DNA of 64,000 nt from an uncultured bacterium (GTDB lineage: Bacteria > Bacteroidota > Bacteroidia > Bacteroidales > Bacteroidaceae). Location of the stretch: positions 1 through 64,000 of the forward strand of contig CAJMQU010000012.1 in NCBI GenBank assembly GCA_905215555.1. The letters run 5' to 3'. The position numbers and the translations under genes were made by a program. The notes beneath the pieces were generated by a model, which made no database searches, was not told the DNA's origin, and was given only the letters and a program-made list of their open reading frames with translations. Shown here piece after piece: positions 17,159-25,800 of the stretch (position 1 is its first letter; each line of letters begins with the position of its first letter).

Positions 17159-17312
17159 GGGAAGTTTGAAAAATTTATGATTTATGACTGGGGGGCGCGG
17201 AAGACACCGGATTACGCGGATTTTTATTCACTTGGGCGCAATGCGCAGCCTTTAATTCTTAATTATTGATTTTCAATTATTAATGTTTAATGTTTAATCC
17301 TCAATTATTAAT

Positions 17313-17873
17313 TTACAAATTGCATCTGCAATTTGCATCATGCACCAGGAAGCACGCTCTCGACATATCGGCGTTGGCGGTGTCGGCTTTCAGCCCGTGT
17401 TTCCATTCCAGATAATCCCAGGCGGTGTGCAGAGCATTGTCGAACGATTGTTCCAGCGTCTGCGTGAGGCTTAGGCGGTAAGGCACAAAGAGTTTTACAC
17501 CTTTGGCCCCGGGACTTACAAAGGCGAGGTCAGGTTGCAGTACTTCATCGGCAAAGAGACGGTCGCGCCACGCTGCGGCTTCTTCGGTGGAAGCAAGGTG
17601 GTCGATGTCTATCACAAATAGCCCTGAGGGCAGTACGATACATTGCTCCCGACAGTATGAAAAAATTCCGGCAGGCGTGACGTATGGCAACAATATTTGT
17701 TTTTTTCCGCGGAAGGCTTTATCGTTTTCCGTATCGGCCCTTACCCTTTGCGTCAGTTCCTTCAAATGGGAATCGGAGGAGATATAAGCATGAAGCCCCG
17801 CTACGCTGCACACTCCGGCAGGCACCTTGTTGGTGACGGGAGCATTGAAAAAAGACATGATAGATTCTTTCAT
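17313..17873 (-). CDS. VirE N-terminal domain protein (BT4734/BF3469 family)
   Basis: 186 residues of the VirE-N / BT4734-like family, which looks related to archaeo-eukaryotic primase N-terminal regions. Visible landmarks: a conserved N-terminus MSFFNAPVTNKVP, YVTPAGIFSYC, FVIDIDHL with the acidic pair, and SRACFLVHD near the C-terminus. From memory the family continues a few residues past HD; here the tail ends as NCRCNL inside a 20-bp near-palindrome (17316-17335), so the last residues look replaced. It is the first gene of the leftward module and probably shares a transcript with DUF3987. Role in capsule loci unknown. Confidence 0.8.
   Translation of the reverse strand: MKESIMSFFNAPVTNKVPAGVCSVAGLHAYISSDSHLKELTQRVRADTENDKAFRGKKQILLPYVTPAGIFSYCREQCIVLPSGLFVIDIDHLASTEEAAAWRDRLFADEVLQPDLAFVSPGAKGVKLFVPYRLSLTQTLEQSFDNALHTAWDYLEWKHGLKADTANADMSRACFLVHDANCRCNL
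17316..17335. repeat. 9-bp-arm inverted repeat at the VirE-N stop codon
   Basis: CAAATTGCA and TGCAATTTG around TC. It covers the last codons of the VirE-N gene, next to a run of AT-rich short repeats (17260-17312). It could form a short hairpin after the gene, but no T-run follows on the leftward strand. Confidence 0.45.
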
Positions 17874-17928
17874 GGTATTGATTCTGATTTAATTAAAGCT
17901 ACATTTATATTTATTCGATTTATATCAA

Positions 17929-17936
17929 CAAAGATA
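17929..17936 (-). promoter_or_regulatory. Putative promoter of leftward VirE-N/DUF3987 module
   Basis: TATCTTTG on the leftward strand, identical to the -7 box in the invertible segment. A TTAG (one base off TTTG) lies 20 bases upstream (17957-17960). Transcription would begin near 17922, giving a leader of about 50 bases before the VirE-N start at 17873. Confidence 0.5.
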
Positions 17937-18057
17937 GAGTAGAATTCCCATCCGTGCTAATTCTAACACTGGCGTTTACAAAGCATTTATAGCCATTGAA
18001 TGCTCATTGAAAGTTCATTGAAAATAGTTGAAATAACCAAAGAATAGAAGAAAAAAA

Positions 18058-18507
18058 ATGGAGAGAGAAAATATAAATATGAACGACAAACCGGAAATAG
18101 AGATAAAAATATTCGGCGGTACGAACATGATAGTCCCCGCGGGTACTACCGCCGTTCAGAACTTTTACGGCGATCAGTTTGCCGAGGTCGCCATCCGTCC
18201 CGAAGCAACCGCGGGCGTCGAAAGCCTGAACGATGCCGAGTGTCATCTTTTCACCTATGTGCCCGACGTGAAGAAAGTGCATGAGTACACCCGACTTTTG
18301 GGTGAATGTACCACCGCCCACGATCTGGCCAGCGTGGTAAGCATCATGCTCGGCGAACCCCGCGTGAACAAAGATACAGTGGTGAAAGGTGCTTTCATCG
18401 AGGTGCTTCTCCCTTTCGCCTCCCGGCTGACGTCGGGGGCAAAGGTGGATAATGTGAGGCAACAGATTAATAATATGCTGATGACGAGGGGGAGGGAAAG
18501 AAAATAG
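18058..18507 (+). CDS. Conserved hypothetical protein of capsule loci
   Basis: 149 residues, soluble, with no signal peptide or membrane segment. It begins with a strand-rich region (EIEIKIFGGTNMIVPAGTT) and continues mostly helical. I have the impression of similar proteins beside HU/amidase modules in Bacteroides, but I recognise no domain. It is divergent from the VirE-N gene and rightward like the capsule genes. The in-frame Met at 18079 (MNDKPEIE), preceded by a purine-rich stretch, is an equally good start. Confidence 0.55.
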   Translation: MERENINMNDKPEIEIKIFGGTNMIVPAGTTAVQNFYGDQFAEVAIRPEATAGVESLNDAECHLFTYVPDVKKVHEYTRLLGECTTAHDLASVVSIMLGEPRVNKDTVVKGAFIEVLLPFASRLTSGAKVDNVRQQINNMLMTRGRERK

Positions 18508-18533
18508 AGGAAGGGTGAACGCTTACAACGTCC

Positions 18534-18570
18534 CTATGATTGCGCACACCTAAAAAAATGTAAATCATAG
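18534..18570. promoter_or_regulatory. Dyad upstream of toxin-antitoxin genes, possible operator
   Basis: Arms CTATGATT (18534-18541) and AATCATAG (18563-18570) are exact reverse complements. The right arm falls where the -33 element of the promoter at 18592-18599 should be, so a protein binding here could block transcription. Autoregulation by the antitoxin is inference. Confidence 0.35.
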
Positions 18571-18591
18571 CATATCTACAAAAATAAGCGG

Positions 18592-18599
18592 TATATTTG
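18592..18599 (+). promoter_or_regulatory. Promoter -7 box of toxin-antitoxin pair
   Basis: TATATTTG, a full TAnnTTTG match, 28 bases before the small-protein start. No -33 TTTG at standard spacing. It would let the pair be expressed independently of the invertible capsule promoter. Confidence 0.5.
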
Positions 18600-18627
18600 C
18601 TGTGTTATACATCTAAAATCCGTAGTC

Positions 18628-18825
18628 ATGAAATTGAACGAATACCGCTTAAATTCTTTGGAAGAGCCTTCAGATGAATTGTTGCATCAACTGATGGAGC
18701 AAGTGGCCATTTCCTTCCGCGAGTCTTCGCACAGAGTGGAAAACGAAAAGAAACGCAGGCTACATGAAGTGGCCGAAGATATAAAGAAACGGCGGAAATC
18801 GCAACAACATGTATCGAAACTATGA
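18628..18825 (+). CDS. Small protein preceding zeta-type toxin, candidate antitoxin
   Basis: 65 residues, highly charged and predicted mostly helical (many Glu, Lys, Arg), beginning MKLNEYRLNSLEEPSDELL. Its last codons overlap the toxin start by four bases (ATGA at 18822-18825), the usual arrangement of a coupled antitoxin-toxin pair. It lacks similarity that I can recognise to classical epsilon antitoxins. The antitoxin assignment rests on position, size and overlap. Confidence 0.6.
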   Translation: MKLNEYRLNSLEEPSDELLHQLMEQVAISFRESSHRVENEKKRRLHEVAEDIKKRRKSQQHVSKL

Positions 18826-19418
18826 CAGAAAAGAAACCCACTTTATGCATTGTGGCGGGCCCTAACGGTTCCGGGAAAACTTCTACTACAATTCAATTGT
18901 TGCGTTATGAGTGGGGAGATAATAGCTTGTATATTAACCCCGATAATATTGCTCAAGAAAAATTTGGAGACTGGAATTCTGCGGGTGCCGTTCTAAAAGC
19001 CGCAGAATATGCTACGGGATTGAGATATAAATGTTTGCACGAAAAAAGCGATTTTGTGTTTGAAACCGTTTTTTCTTCCGAAGAGAAACTTGAGTTTATA
19101 AAAAAGGCAAAGGATGCAGGCTTCTTTATCCGTTTCTTCTTTGTCTGTACATCTGACCCTGCAATAAACGTGAACCGTATCACTCAACGTTACTTGGATG
19201 GCGGTCATGAAGTCCCGATCTCAAAAGTGATATCTCGATACTATAAATCGTTGTCTAATGCAAGCTTAGCTATTTCTATGGTAGACCGAGCTTATGTATA
19301 TGATAATTCCATAGAAAACCAAATACCACAACTTCTGTTTCGTACGATAAACGGGAAAATATTCAAAAAATATTCGAATACAATTCCTGAATGGGCAAAG
19401 ATGCTTGTTCAAGAGTAG
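18822..19418 (+). CDS. Zeta-toxin-family P-loop kinase
   Basis: 198 residues with a Walker A motif GPNGSGKT (about residues 14-21), YINPDNIAQE (substrate-loop region), FVFETVFSS and a C-terminal Arg-rich helix region (NRITQRYLDGGHEVP). Zeta toxins phosphorylate UDP-N-acetylglucosamine at the 3' hydroxyl of the sugar and so poison cell-wall synthesis; other members phosphorylate other small molecules. The gene is coupled to the small gene upstream and has a promoter of its own. Its presence within a locus that consumes UDP-sugars is notable. The activity is inferred from family membership. Confidence 0.75.
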   Translation: MTEKKPTLCIVAGPNGSGKTSTTIQLLRYEWGDNSLYINPDNIAQEKFGDWNSAGAVLKAAEYATGLRYKCLHEKSDFVFETVFSSEEKLEFIKKAKDAGFFIRFFFVCTSDPAINVNRITQRYLDGGHEVPISKVISRYYKSLSNASLAISMVDRAYVYDNSIENQIPQLLFRTINGKIFKKYSNTIPEWAKMLVQE

Positions 19419-19435
19419 ACTACGAGATAAAAAAC

Positions 19436-20008
19436 ATGAAAATTATTCAGACAAACGTAGAGGGTTTGGCCATCATTGAGCCACACCTTCTCAAAGACTC
19501 ACGCGGCTACTTCTTCGAGTCTTTTTCCCAACGGGAATTCGAAGAGAAAGTACGCAAAGTAAATTTCGTGCAGGATAATGAGAGTATGTCATCATATGGA
19601 GTGATGCGTGGACTTCATTTTCAGAAGCCACCTTTTGCACAAAGTAAATTGGTGCGTTGCGTAAAAGGCAGTGTACTTGATGTGGCGGTTGACATCCGTA
19701 AAGGTTCGCCTACATACGGTGAGTCTGTAGCGATAGAATTGTCGGAAGACAATCATCTTCAGTTCTTTATTCCCAGAGGTTTTGCCCACGGTTTTGCCGT
19801 ACTGAGCGAGGTGGCTGTATTTCAATATAAGTGCGATAATTATTATGCTCCGCAAGCTGACGGCGGAATCAGTATCTTGGATGAAAGTATAGGGATAGAC
19901 TGGAAGATACCGGTTGATAAGGCGATACTGAGTGAGAAAGATAAGAAGCATCCGTTGCTGGAGGAGTTTGAGAGTCCGTTTGAGTATGGGATGGGGCTTT
20001 ATGAGTGA
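19436..20008 (+). CDS. rfbC: dTDP-4-dehydrorhamnose 3,5-epimerase
   Basis: 190 residues of the RmlC cupin family. Motifs: SRGYFFESF, the FVQDNESMSSYGVMRGLHFQ block carrying the catalytic His (RGLHFQ), the IRKGSPTYG strand and FIPRGFAHGFAVLS. It epimerises C3 and C5 of dTDP-4-keto-6-deoxyglucose on the way to dTDP-L-rhamnose. RmlA and RmlB are encoded at 51244-52119 and 50071-51210; RmlD is not in the window. I start at the Met at 19436 because the family begins MKIIxT; the reading frame is open 15 codons further upstream into the toxin gene. Confidence 0.93.
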   Translation: MKIIQTNVEGLAIIEPHLLKDSRGYFFESFSQREFEEKVRKVNFVQDNESMSSYGVMRGLHFQKPPFAQSKLVRCVKGSVLDVAVDIRKGSPTYGESVAIELSEDNHLQFFIPRGFAHGFAVLSEVAVFQYKCDNYYAPQADGGISILDESIGIDWKIPVDKAILSEKDKKHPLLEEFESPFEYGMGLYE

Positions 20009-20051
20009 TAAATGTGGTTACAACAGGTTTCCACGAATAAATTAGAATACA

Positions 20052-21089
20052 ATGGGGCAAAACAGGAACTGCGCATTAGACATAGCAAAAGCTATTTGCA
20101 TCATTTTGATGGTGATAGGGCATAGTGGATGTCCTGACTATTTGCATCGCTTTATATATATGTTCCATATGCCTTGCTTTTTCTTTATAAGTGGTTATCT
20201 ATTGAACGATAAATATCTGACTAATTTAAAAACAGGATTATGGAAGAAGATAAAAGGTTCTTATTATCCCTTTATCAAATGGTCAACGATATTTCTATTA
20301 TTACATAATGCATTTGCATACTTACATATTTACGATGCAAGTTATTCTTTGAAAGAAATCACCATTAAGTTTGTACGCATACTCACAATGACAGGCAGTG
20401 AACAGTTATTGGGTGGATTCTGGTTTTTGATTTCACTTTGTTGGGCTTCTATCGCTACGATAGTGTTCTTTCACTTTATGCAAAAGATAAATAATTTATC
20501 ATATATCAACATTTTTTTCGGGGTAATTTTACTCCTCACAATGGCTACTTTATGGAATCATCTACCCATTAAGCTACCAGCTCAATTCGGAGAACAGACT
20601 CTTTTAGCAACGTCATTCTATATGAGTGGATATATCTACCGCAAAATAGATTTAAAATGTAATTATCCGTATATAATCGAATTAGCATTGTTTATTGTCC
20701 CTATTATAGCCGCACAGTTCACCAATTTAAGTATGGACTGCAAAAATAATGTTGTTCTACTCTATTATGTCATAGCAATATGCGGAACGATAGCCACTAT
20801 ACAACTATCAAAATGGTTATCATATGCAAGAATTGCATCACTATTGGCCTATATTGGAGACAAGACACTCTATATTCTCACATTTCACTTTTTGGCGTTC
20901 AAGCTGGTAAGTTACGTATATATTGAGTATAGCCATCTGCCACTTGACTACTTGGCACAATTCCCTGTATTGGAAACGATAAACAGTTGGATGTGGATAG
21001 TATATACGGTCATTGGCGTCAGCCTACCGTTATTAGTTTGGAAGTTATTCCACCTTCCTTTCTTGAGGTTTAAGAAGATTGAAAAATAA
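20052..21089 (+). CDS. Acyltransferase-3 family membrane protein (polysaccharide O-acyl transfer)
   Basis: 345 residues with about ten transmembrane helices. The N-terminal RNCALDIAKAICIILMVIGH segment with its Asp and His and the FHMPCFFFISGYL segment are typical of acyltransferase family 3 (OafA/NodX-like), which move acetyl or other acyl groups from the cytoplasm onto sugars at the membrane. It should modify a capsule sugar. The gene opens the AT-rich sugar-specific part of the locus. Confidence 0.85.
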   Translation: MGQNRNCALDIAKAICIILMVIGHSGCPDYLHRFIYMFHMPCFFFISGYLLNDKYLTNLKTGLWKKIKGSYYPFIKWSTIFLLLHNAFAYLHIYDASYSLKEITIKFVRILTMTGSEQLLGGFWFLISLCWASIATIVFFHFMQKINNLSYINIFFGVILLLTMATLWNHLPIKLPAQFGEQTLLATSFYMSGYIYRKIDLKCNYPYIIELALFIVPIIAAQFTNLSMDCKNNVVLLYYVIAICGTIATIQLSKWLSYARIASLLAYIGDKTLYILTFHFLAFKLVSYVYIEYSHLPLDYLAQFPVLETINSWMWIVYTVIGVSLPLLVWKLFHLPFLRFKKIEK

Positions 21090-21141
21090 AATTACTTCAA
21101 GAGAATACAAACGTTATACGAAGAGAAATAAAAAAGGCCGA

Positions 21142-21149
21142 TAGTTTTG
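21142..21149 (+). promoter_or_regulatory. Possible internal promoter -7 box before wzx
   Basis: TAGTTTTG matches TAnnTTTG and lies in the 98-base gap between the acyltransferase and flippase genes, 39 bases before the start. No -33 box at standard spacing, so this may be chance. Confidence 0.25.
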
Positions 21150-21187
21150 GATTTATTAGGTCATATTACTATTAGTCTCCAAAAGTT

Positions 21188-22705
21188 ATGAGTATAGCAA
21201 AGAACAGCCTAATAAAGAATACAACAACGTTGTATATACGAATGTTGTTTTCAATGTTTCTCGGATTTTTCACATCTCGTATACTTCTTTCTCAACTTGG
21301 CATAGTTGATTTTGGAGTGTACAATGTAGTAGGAGTTATTGTTATTCTTCTTGGATTTCTCAATTCAACATTATCGTTAGGAACACAACGATTCATAAAT
21401 TACGAATTAGGAAATAAAGGAGATGTGAATAAAGTGTTTTCAACATCGTTATTAATTCATTTACTATTTGCTTTCGTAATTTTCATTTTCGCTGAAACTG
21501 TTGGTCTTTGGTTCTTAAATGCATATATAAACATTCCGGACAATAGGATGATAGCAGCTAACTATGTATACCAGTTTTCTATATTTTCCGCAATGTTGTC
21601 GATGACTTTGATACCTTATTCTTCAACTATAATTGCATATGAGCACATGAGTCAGTATGCAACGATAGGAATCATTGATGTACTCTTAAGGTTTTCAGGA
21701 GCTTGTCTGCTCTATTTTATCAGTGATGACAAACTAACTATCTATGCTATGATTATGTTCCTCATAGTGCTTATAGACAATCTAATTTATCGAGGTTATT
21801 GCCTCCGACATTTTCCTGATTGCCATTTCAAATTGTCGAAAGACAGAGCTCTCTACCGCAGGATGCTAGCATTCTCTGGATGGAATATTTTCAGTAGCAT
21901 CTCTATGATTGTCAACGGACAAGTAGTAGGTATCATGTTGAATCTTTTTTTTGGTCCGGCAGTCAATGCCGCCCGAGGCATCACAACTCAAATCAATGGT
22001 GCCGTATCAGGATTCGTGAACAACTTTCAGATAGCCGTCAATCCCCGAATCGTACAAACGTATGCAGCAAAAGACTTTGACCATTTTTACAAGTTAATCA
22101 ATCAGAGTGCAAAATTTTCATTCTTTCTTTCTCTTATTTTTGTAGTTCCACTATGGACCACTATGGACGAAATCCTGAAGGTATGGCTGACTGACGTCCC
22201 CAAACATACATTAGGATTTTGCAGAGTCGTTTTCTTGGTATCTCTAATTAATACTTTTTCACTACCATTAGCCACAGCAGCAAATGCAACCGGAAATGTA
22301 AAAAAGCTCCAATTAGCATGCGGCATTTTCGAGATTATGAATATTCCAATATCCTATTTCTTCTTAAAATTGGGATATCCTCCAATTACGGTCTATTTCG
22401 TACAGTTCTCCATCACAACAATTACACTGATTGTTAGGGTATCAATTTTGAGAAACTTGACAGATTTGAATGTAACTCAGTTCGTGATGCGTATCGTTGC
22501 CCGTTCCTTGTTTGTAGCTGTCGTTTCCTTTGCTTTATCGTTAGCCATGCAGTCATTCGTAGGTACTGGAAACTTATTCAAGCTAATTATTGTAATTGCT
22601 TCCTCTTTTATTTTTACCATATTGGCAATTTACGTCTTTGGCGTTGTCAAATCAGAGAGAAACGTGTTAATATCCGGCTTTAAAACTAAATTCCATATAA
22701 AATGA
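21188..22705 (+). CDS. wzx: Wzx-type oligosaccharide flippase
   Basis: 505 residues with 12-14 predicted transmembrane helices and an N-terminus typical of MATE/PST flippases (LYIRMLFSMFLGFFTSRILL, then a helix-rich body). It should move the undecaprenyl-linked repeat unit across the cytoplasmic membrane. It pairs with the Wzy-like protein at 27671-28894, making this a Wzx/Wzy-dependent capsule. The 3' end overlaps the next gene by four bases (ATGA). Confidence 0.85.
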   Translation: MSIAKNSLIKNTTTLYIRMLFSMFLGFFTSRILLSQLGIVDFGVYNVVGVIVILLGFLNSTLSLGTQRFINYELGNKGDVNKVFSTSLLIHLLFAFVIFIFAETVGLWFLNAYINIPDNRMIAANYVYQFSIFSAMLSMTLIPYSSTIIAYEHMSQYATIGIIDVLLRFSGACLLYFISDDKLTIYAMIMFLIVLIDNLIYRGYCLRHFPDCHFKLSKDRALYRRMLAFSGWNIFSSISMIVNGQVVGIMLNLFFGPAVNAARGITTQINGAVSGFVNNFQIAVNPRIVQTYAAKDFDHFYKLINQSAKFSFFLSLIFVVPLWTTMDEILKVWLTDVPKHTLGFCRVVFLVSLINTFSLPLATAANATGNVKKLQLACGIFEIMNIPISYFFLKLGYPPITVYFVQFSITTITLIVRVSILRNLTDLNVTQFVMRIVARSLFVAVVSFALSLAMQSFVGTGNLFKLIIVIASSFIFTILAIYVFGVVKSERNVLISGFKTKFHIK

Positions 22706-24621
22706 AAACATCAGTAGTACTGTCAGCCTATAATGGCGAAAAATATATTCTAGAGCAATTGAGGTCTATCCATACGCAAACTGTTGCGGTTGACGAAGTG
22801 TTGATTTTCGATGACTGTTCTTCAGATTCCACACCTCAAATCTGTTCTAATTTTATCAGAGCTTATGGACTTTCTAATTGGAAATTTATCGTAAATACAG
22901 AAAACAAGGGTTTTAAAAAAAACTTCTTAGACGGCTTTAAGAAAGCCACAGGTGACATCATTTTTATCGTTGATCAAGACGACAGATGGAGAGATTGCCG
23001 TGTGGAAGATACAATCCATTTTTTCACAAGATACGATGATGCTTATTCCCTTTGCTGCGGATTCTCACGTTTTTTTGAGAATAAAGTATTGTGCGAACAC
23101 GTTAGAGTACCTCATTGTAAAATGAACGATATAAAAAAAATATCATTAGAGGAGTTTTGTTGGTTTAATGCCTATTTAGGGATGACTACTGCCTTTAAAA
23201 AATCATTATTGAGTAAAGATTATGATGAGGCATGGTCTACAATGCCATATGACATCGCAGTGAATTTCATATCGGTTTTGAATAATGGATTTTATTATAT
23301 AGATAAAATACTTGTTGACAGGAGATCTTATCCTTCAAGCACCAGCAATTTGATAGCTTCCCGTTATATTGACCAGATATTCGACGGCAATCGCCACCTG
23401 TACTTTTTATTCAGAAACATCAACAAACTAGATTCATTTAAAAATTTCATTCGAAGCCATATTGATTATCAAAGATATGAAACCCAAATAGAACAAATTG
23501 TATTCTCTTTCCTAAAAGAATATAATATGCTTCGCAATGGACAATTATTCAGATGTTTATGTCAAATAAGCAAACTAAGGACAGTAAATGACGCCAAACG
23601 ATATATAAACAATACATTGACAGTTATAATGACAAAAAAAACAAAATTAAAAAACAAGTTAATTACGATAAAACATTTTTGGAATATCGTGCTGTTTTCT
23701 GTAAAAGACGGATTTTCTTTTATCAGATTATCAGAGATTCCAAGTTCTAGGCATGACGAAATAGAACGGAAGCAGTTTGAACTGATAGTCTCAATTCACT
23801 CGATAGAAAAAGGATTGTCTTTTAAAGTTAAGAAAAAAGGATTTGGAGAGGAAAAAGCTACTAAAATAGTCACGCTATTAAAGGAATATATTGACAATAA
23901 ATATCCAACAGATTGTTTCGCTGTATATGAAACAATAGCTATTTTGGAATCATACTTCTTTGAAAAAAGAAAACGACAGGAATATCTTCCTGTGTTAGAA
24001 GAGATTTTATCGCTTTGCAAAAGTAAAGTTATTGGCGACAATTATTGTATTGGAGGCACCAAATCATTACATTTTGAAGATTTAAAAATGGACAATATGC
24101 AAATAGCAAATCACTTATTCTCAACGACTCGCTCTATAAGAAATTATAACAAATCCAAGCCAATGACAGAAACAGAAATTTTAAATGTGATAGAAATGGC
24201 CCGCATGGCACCGTCTGCGTGTAATCGCCAGCCCGTCAAAGTCTATTACACACTTAATGAAGAAAAAAACAGGATGCTCAGTAGTATTGTACCCGGAAAT
24301 AAGGGATTCAGCGATGCTGTTCCCTATTTTATGGTTGTTACATCATCAAAATCTTATTTTGGAATATTTGAATACAATCAATGGTATGTCGATGGTGGTA
24401 TATTTTTGGGATATCTTCGTCTGGCTTTCCATTCACATAATATAGGCTCTATTATATTTCAATGGGGGAAGACAGCTAATGAAAAAAAACTCAGAGCTCT
24501 TTGCCATATTCCTCAATGTGAAAGTATAGTAGCTATTGTAGGTTTTGGACATTATGCAGCAGAAACGACAGTACTACAAGCTCAGCGAAAATCCATAAAA
24601 GAGTATACTTCTAAATTTTAA
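22702..24621 (+). CDS. Fusion of family 2 glycosyltransferase and nitroreductase
   Basis: 639 residues in one uninterrupted frame. Residues 1-230 are a GT2 (GT-A) domain: VVLSAYNGEKYI, FDDCSSDST and the metal-binding region FIVDQDDRW. About 230-340 is a linker. About 350-480 is the helical region with HSIEKGLSF that precedes nitroreductases in sugar-polymer loci, and about 485-635 is an FMN-binding nitroreductase-like domain (STTRSIRNY, MARMAPSACNRQPVKVY, GGIFLGYLRLAFHS). The second half could reduce a sugar or substituent; no substrate is known to me. Genes with the second half alone occur beside pyruvyl transferases, as here. No frameshift or low-quality tract is visible at the join. Confidence 0.8.
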   Translation: MKTSVVLSAYNGEKYILEQLRSIHTQTVAVDEVLIFDDCSSDSTPQICSNFIRAYGLSNWKFIVNTENKGFKKNFLDGFKKATGDIIFIVDQDDRWRDCRVEDTIHFFTRYDDAYSLCCGFSRFFENKVLCEHVRVPHCKMNDIKKISLEEFCWFNAYLGMTTAFKKSLLSKDYDEAWSTMPYDIAVNFISVLNNGFYYIDKILVDRRSYPSSTSNLIASRYIDQIFDGNRHLYFLFRNINKLDSFKNFIRSHIDYQRYETQIEQIVFSFLKEYNMLRNGQLFRCLCQISKLRTVNDAKRYINNTLTVIMTKKTKLKNKLITIKHFWNIVLFSVKDGFSFIRLSEIPSSRHDEIERKQFELIVSIHSIEKGLSFKVKKKGFGEEKATKIVTLLKEYIDNKYPTDCFAVYETIAILESYFFEKRKRQEYLPVLEEILSLCKSKVIGDNYCIGGTKSLHFEDLKMDNMQIANHLFSTTRSIRNYNKSKPMTETEILNVIEMARMAPSACNRQPVKVYYTLNEEKNRMLSSIVPGNKGFSDAVPYFMVVTSSKSYFGIFEYNQWYVDGGIFLGYLRLAFHSHNIGSIIFQWGKTANEKKLRALCHIPQCESIVAIVGFGHYAAETTVLQAQRKSIKEYTSKF

Positions 24622-24629
24622 GCAGAATC

Positions 24630-25799
24630 ATGAAAAATAATCAAATAACCATAGGCTTTTGGGGATTAACCTTTAACAGCGGAAATATGGGATGCAATGC
24701 ATTATCCTATTCTTTTTTAAATATAATAAATGGAATTGCGAAACAAGATACTATCATTTATGTTTTCTATCAAGGAAACGATTTTGACGCCACCTCACTT
24801 AATACGGAACGTGTCACAGTCCTTTCCGCAAGCTATAATCCACGGTCGATAAAATCGATAAAGAGTCTCATCAATAAGATAAAAAAATGCAATATATGCT
24901 TTGACTTTACGGCTGGTGACAGTTTTTCTGATATTTATGGATTAAAAGGCTTCCTAAAATCATCATTGTTTAAGATTTTGTCAATACGTCACTGCGATAA
25001 ATTTGTTCTTGGGCCCCAAACCTACGGACCATGTTATTCTCGAATCGCTCAAGTTGTCATGCGATACATTATAAAGAAAAGTACATATTCCTGTGCACGT
25101 GACGAGCAATCAGCCAAGTATATAAAAGAACTGTGCGATATCAATATCAATGTGTTCACAGATGTAGCATTCTTCTTACCATACAGTAACAATCATACAA
25201 TCAACACGAATCTTATCAAACTTGGGATTAATGTATCAGGATTATTATGGAACGGAGGATATAATAAAAACAATCAATTCAGTCTTACTCTTGATTATCA
25301 GAAATACATTAATGAAGTAGCAAGGCATATTATGAATGATTCGAGATACGAACTTTATTTCATTCCTCATGTAATTACTCCTAATAACGGAACAAGTATA
25401 GAGAACGATTATCCCATATGTCTTGAACTCTCTCAACGCTATGCATGTATATGTTCTCCCAAATTCTCAAATCCGATCCAAGCCAAAAATTATATATCAG
25501 AGATGGATATTTTCATCGGCTCGCGAATGCATGCCACAATCGGAGCTTTCTCTTCAGACGTAGCGACAATCCCAGTATCATATAGCCGAAAGTTTGAAGG
25601 CTTATACAATAGTCTTGGCTACAAATATCTCATTAATGCCACGACAATGAACACCGACAAAGCTATTACGACTACATTGGAATATATAGACAAATATGTT
25701 GATCTAAAGCGAGTTCAAGTACTTTCAATGCAAAATGTCAATGCAAAATTCGGCTCTTTCATACAAAAGTGCCAAGAGCTAATTTATCCCTCAATATAA
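24630..25799 (+). CDS. Polysaccharide pyruvyl transferase family protein (first)
   Basis: 389 residues of the PF04230 family (WcaK/CsaB-like), GT-B-like in fold. Landmarks: ITIGFWGLTFNSGNMGCNAL at the N-terminus, FVLGPQTYGP and the C-terminal FIGSRMHATIGAFS motif with its conserved His. Characterised members transfer pyruvate from phosphoenolpyruvate to a sugar as a ketal, giving a negative charge. Some members of the family have other roles, so the reaction is inferred. The start follows the fusion gene by nine bases. Confidence 0.8.
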   Translation: MKNNQITIGFWGLTFNSGNMGCNALSYSFLNIINGIAKQDTIIYVFYQGNDFDATSLNTERVTVLSASYNPRSIKSIKSLINKIKKCNICFDFTAGDSFSDIYGLKGFLKSSLFKILSIRHCDKFVLGPQTYGPCYSRIAQVVMRYIIKKSTYSCARDEQSAKYIKELCDININVFTDVAFFLPYSNNHTINTNLIKLGINVSGLLWNGGYNKNNQFSLTLDYQKYINEVARHIMNDSRYELYFIPHVITPNNGTSIENDYPICLELSQRYACICSPKFSNPIQAKNYISEMDIFIGSRMHATIGAFSSDVATIPVSYSRKFEGLYNSLGYKYLINATTMNTDKAITTTLEYIDKYVDLKRVQVLSMQNVNAKFGSFIQKCQELIYPSI

Positions 25800-25800
25800 A

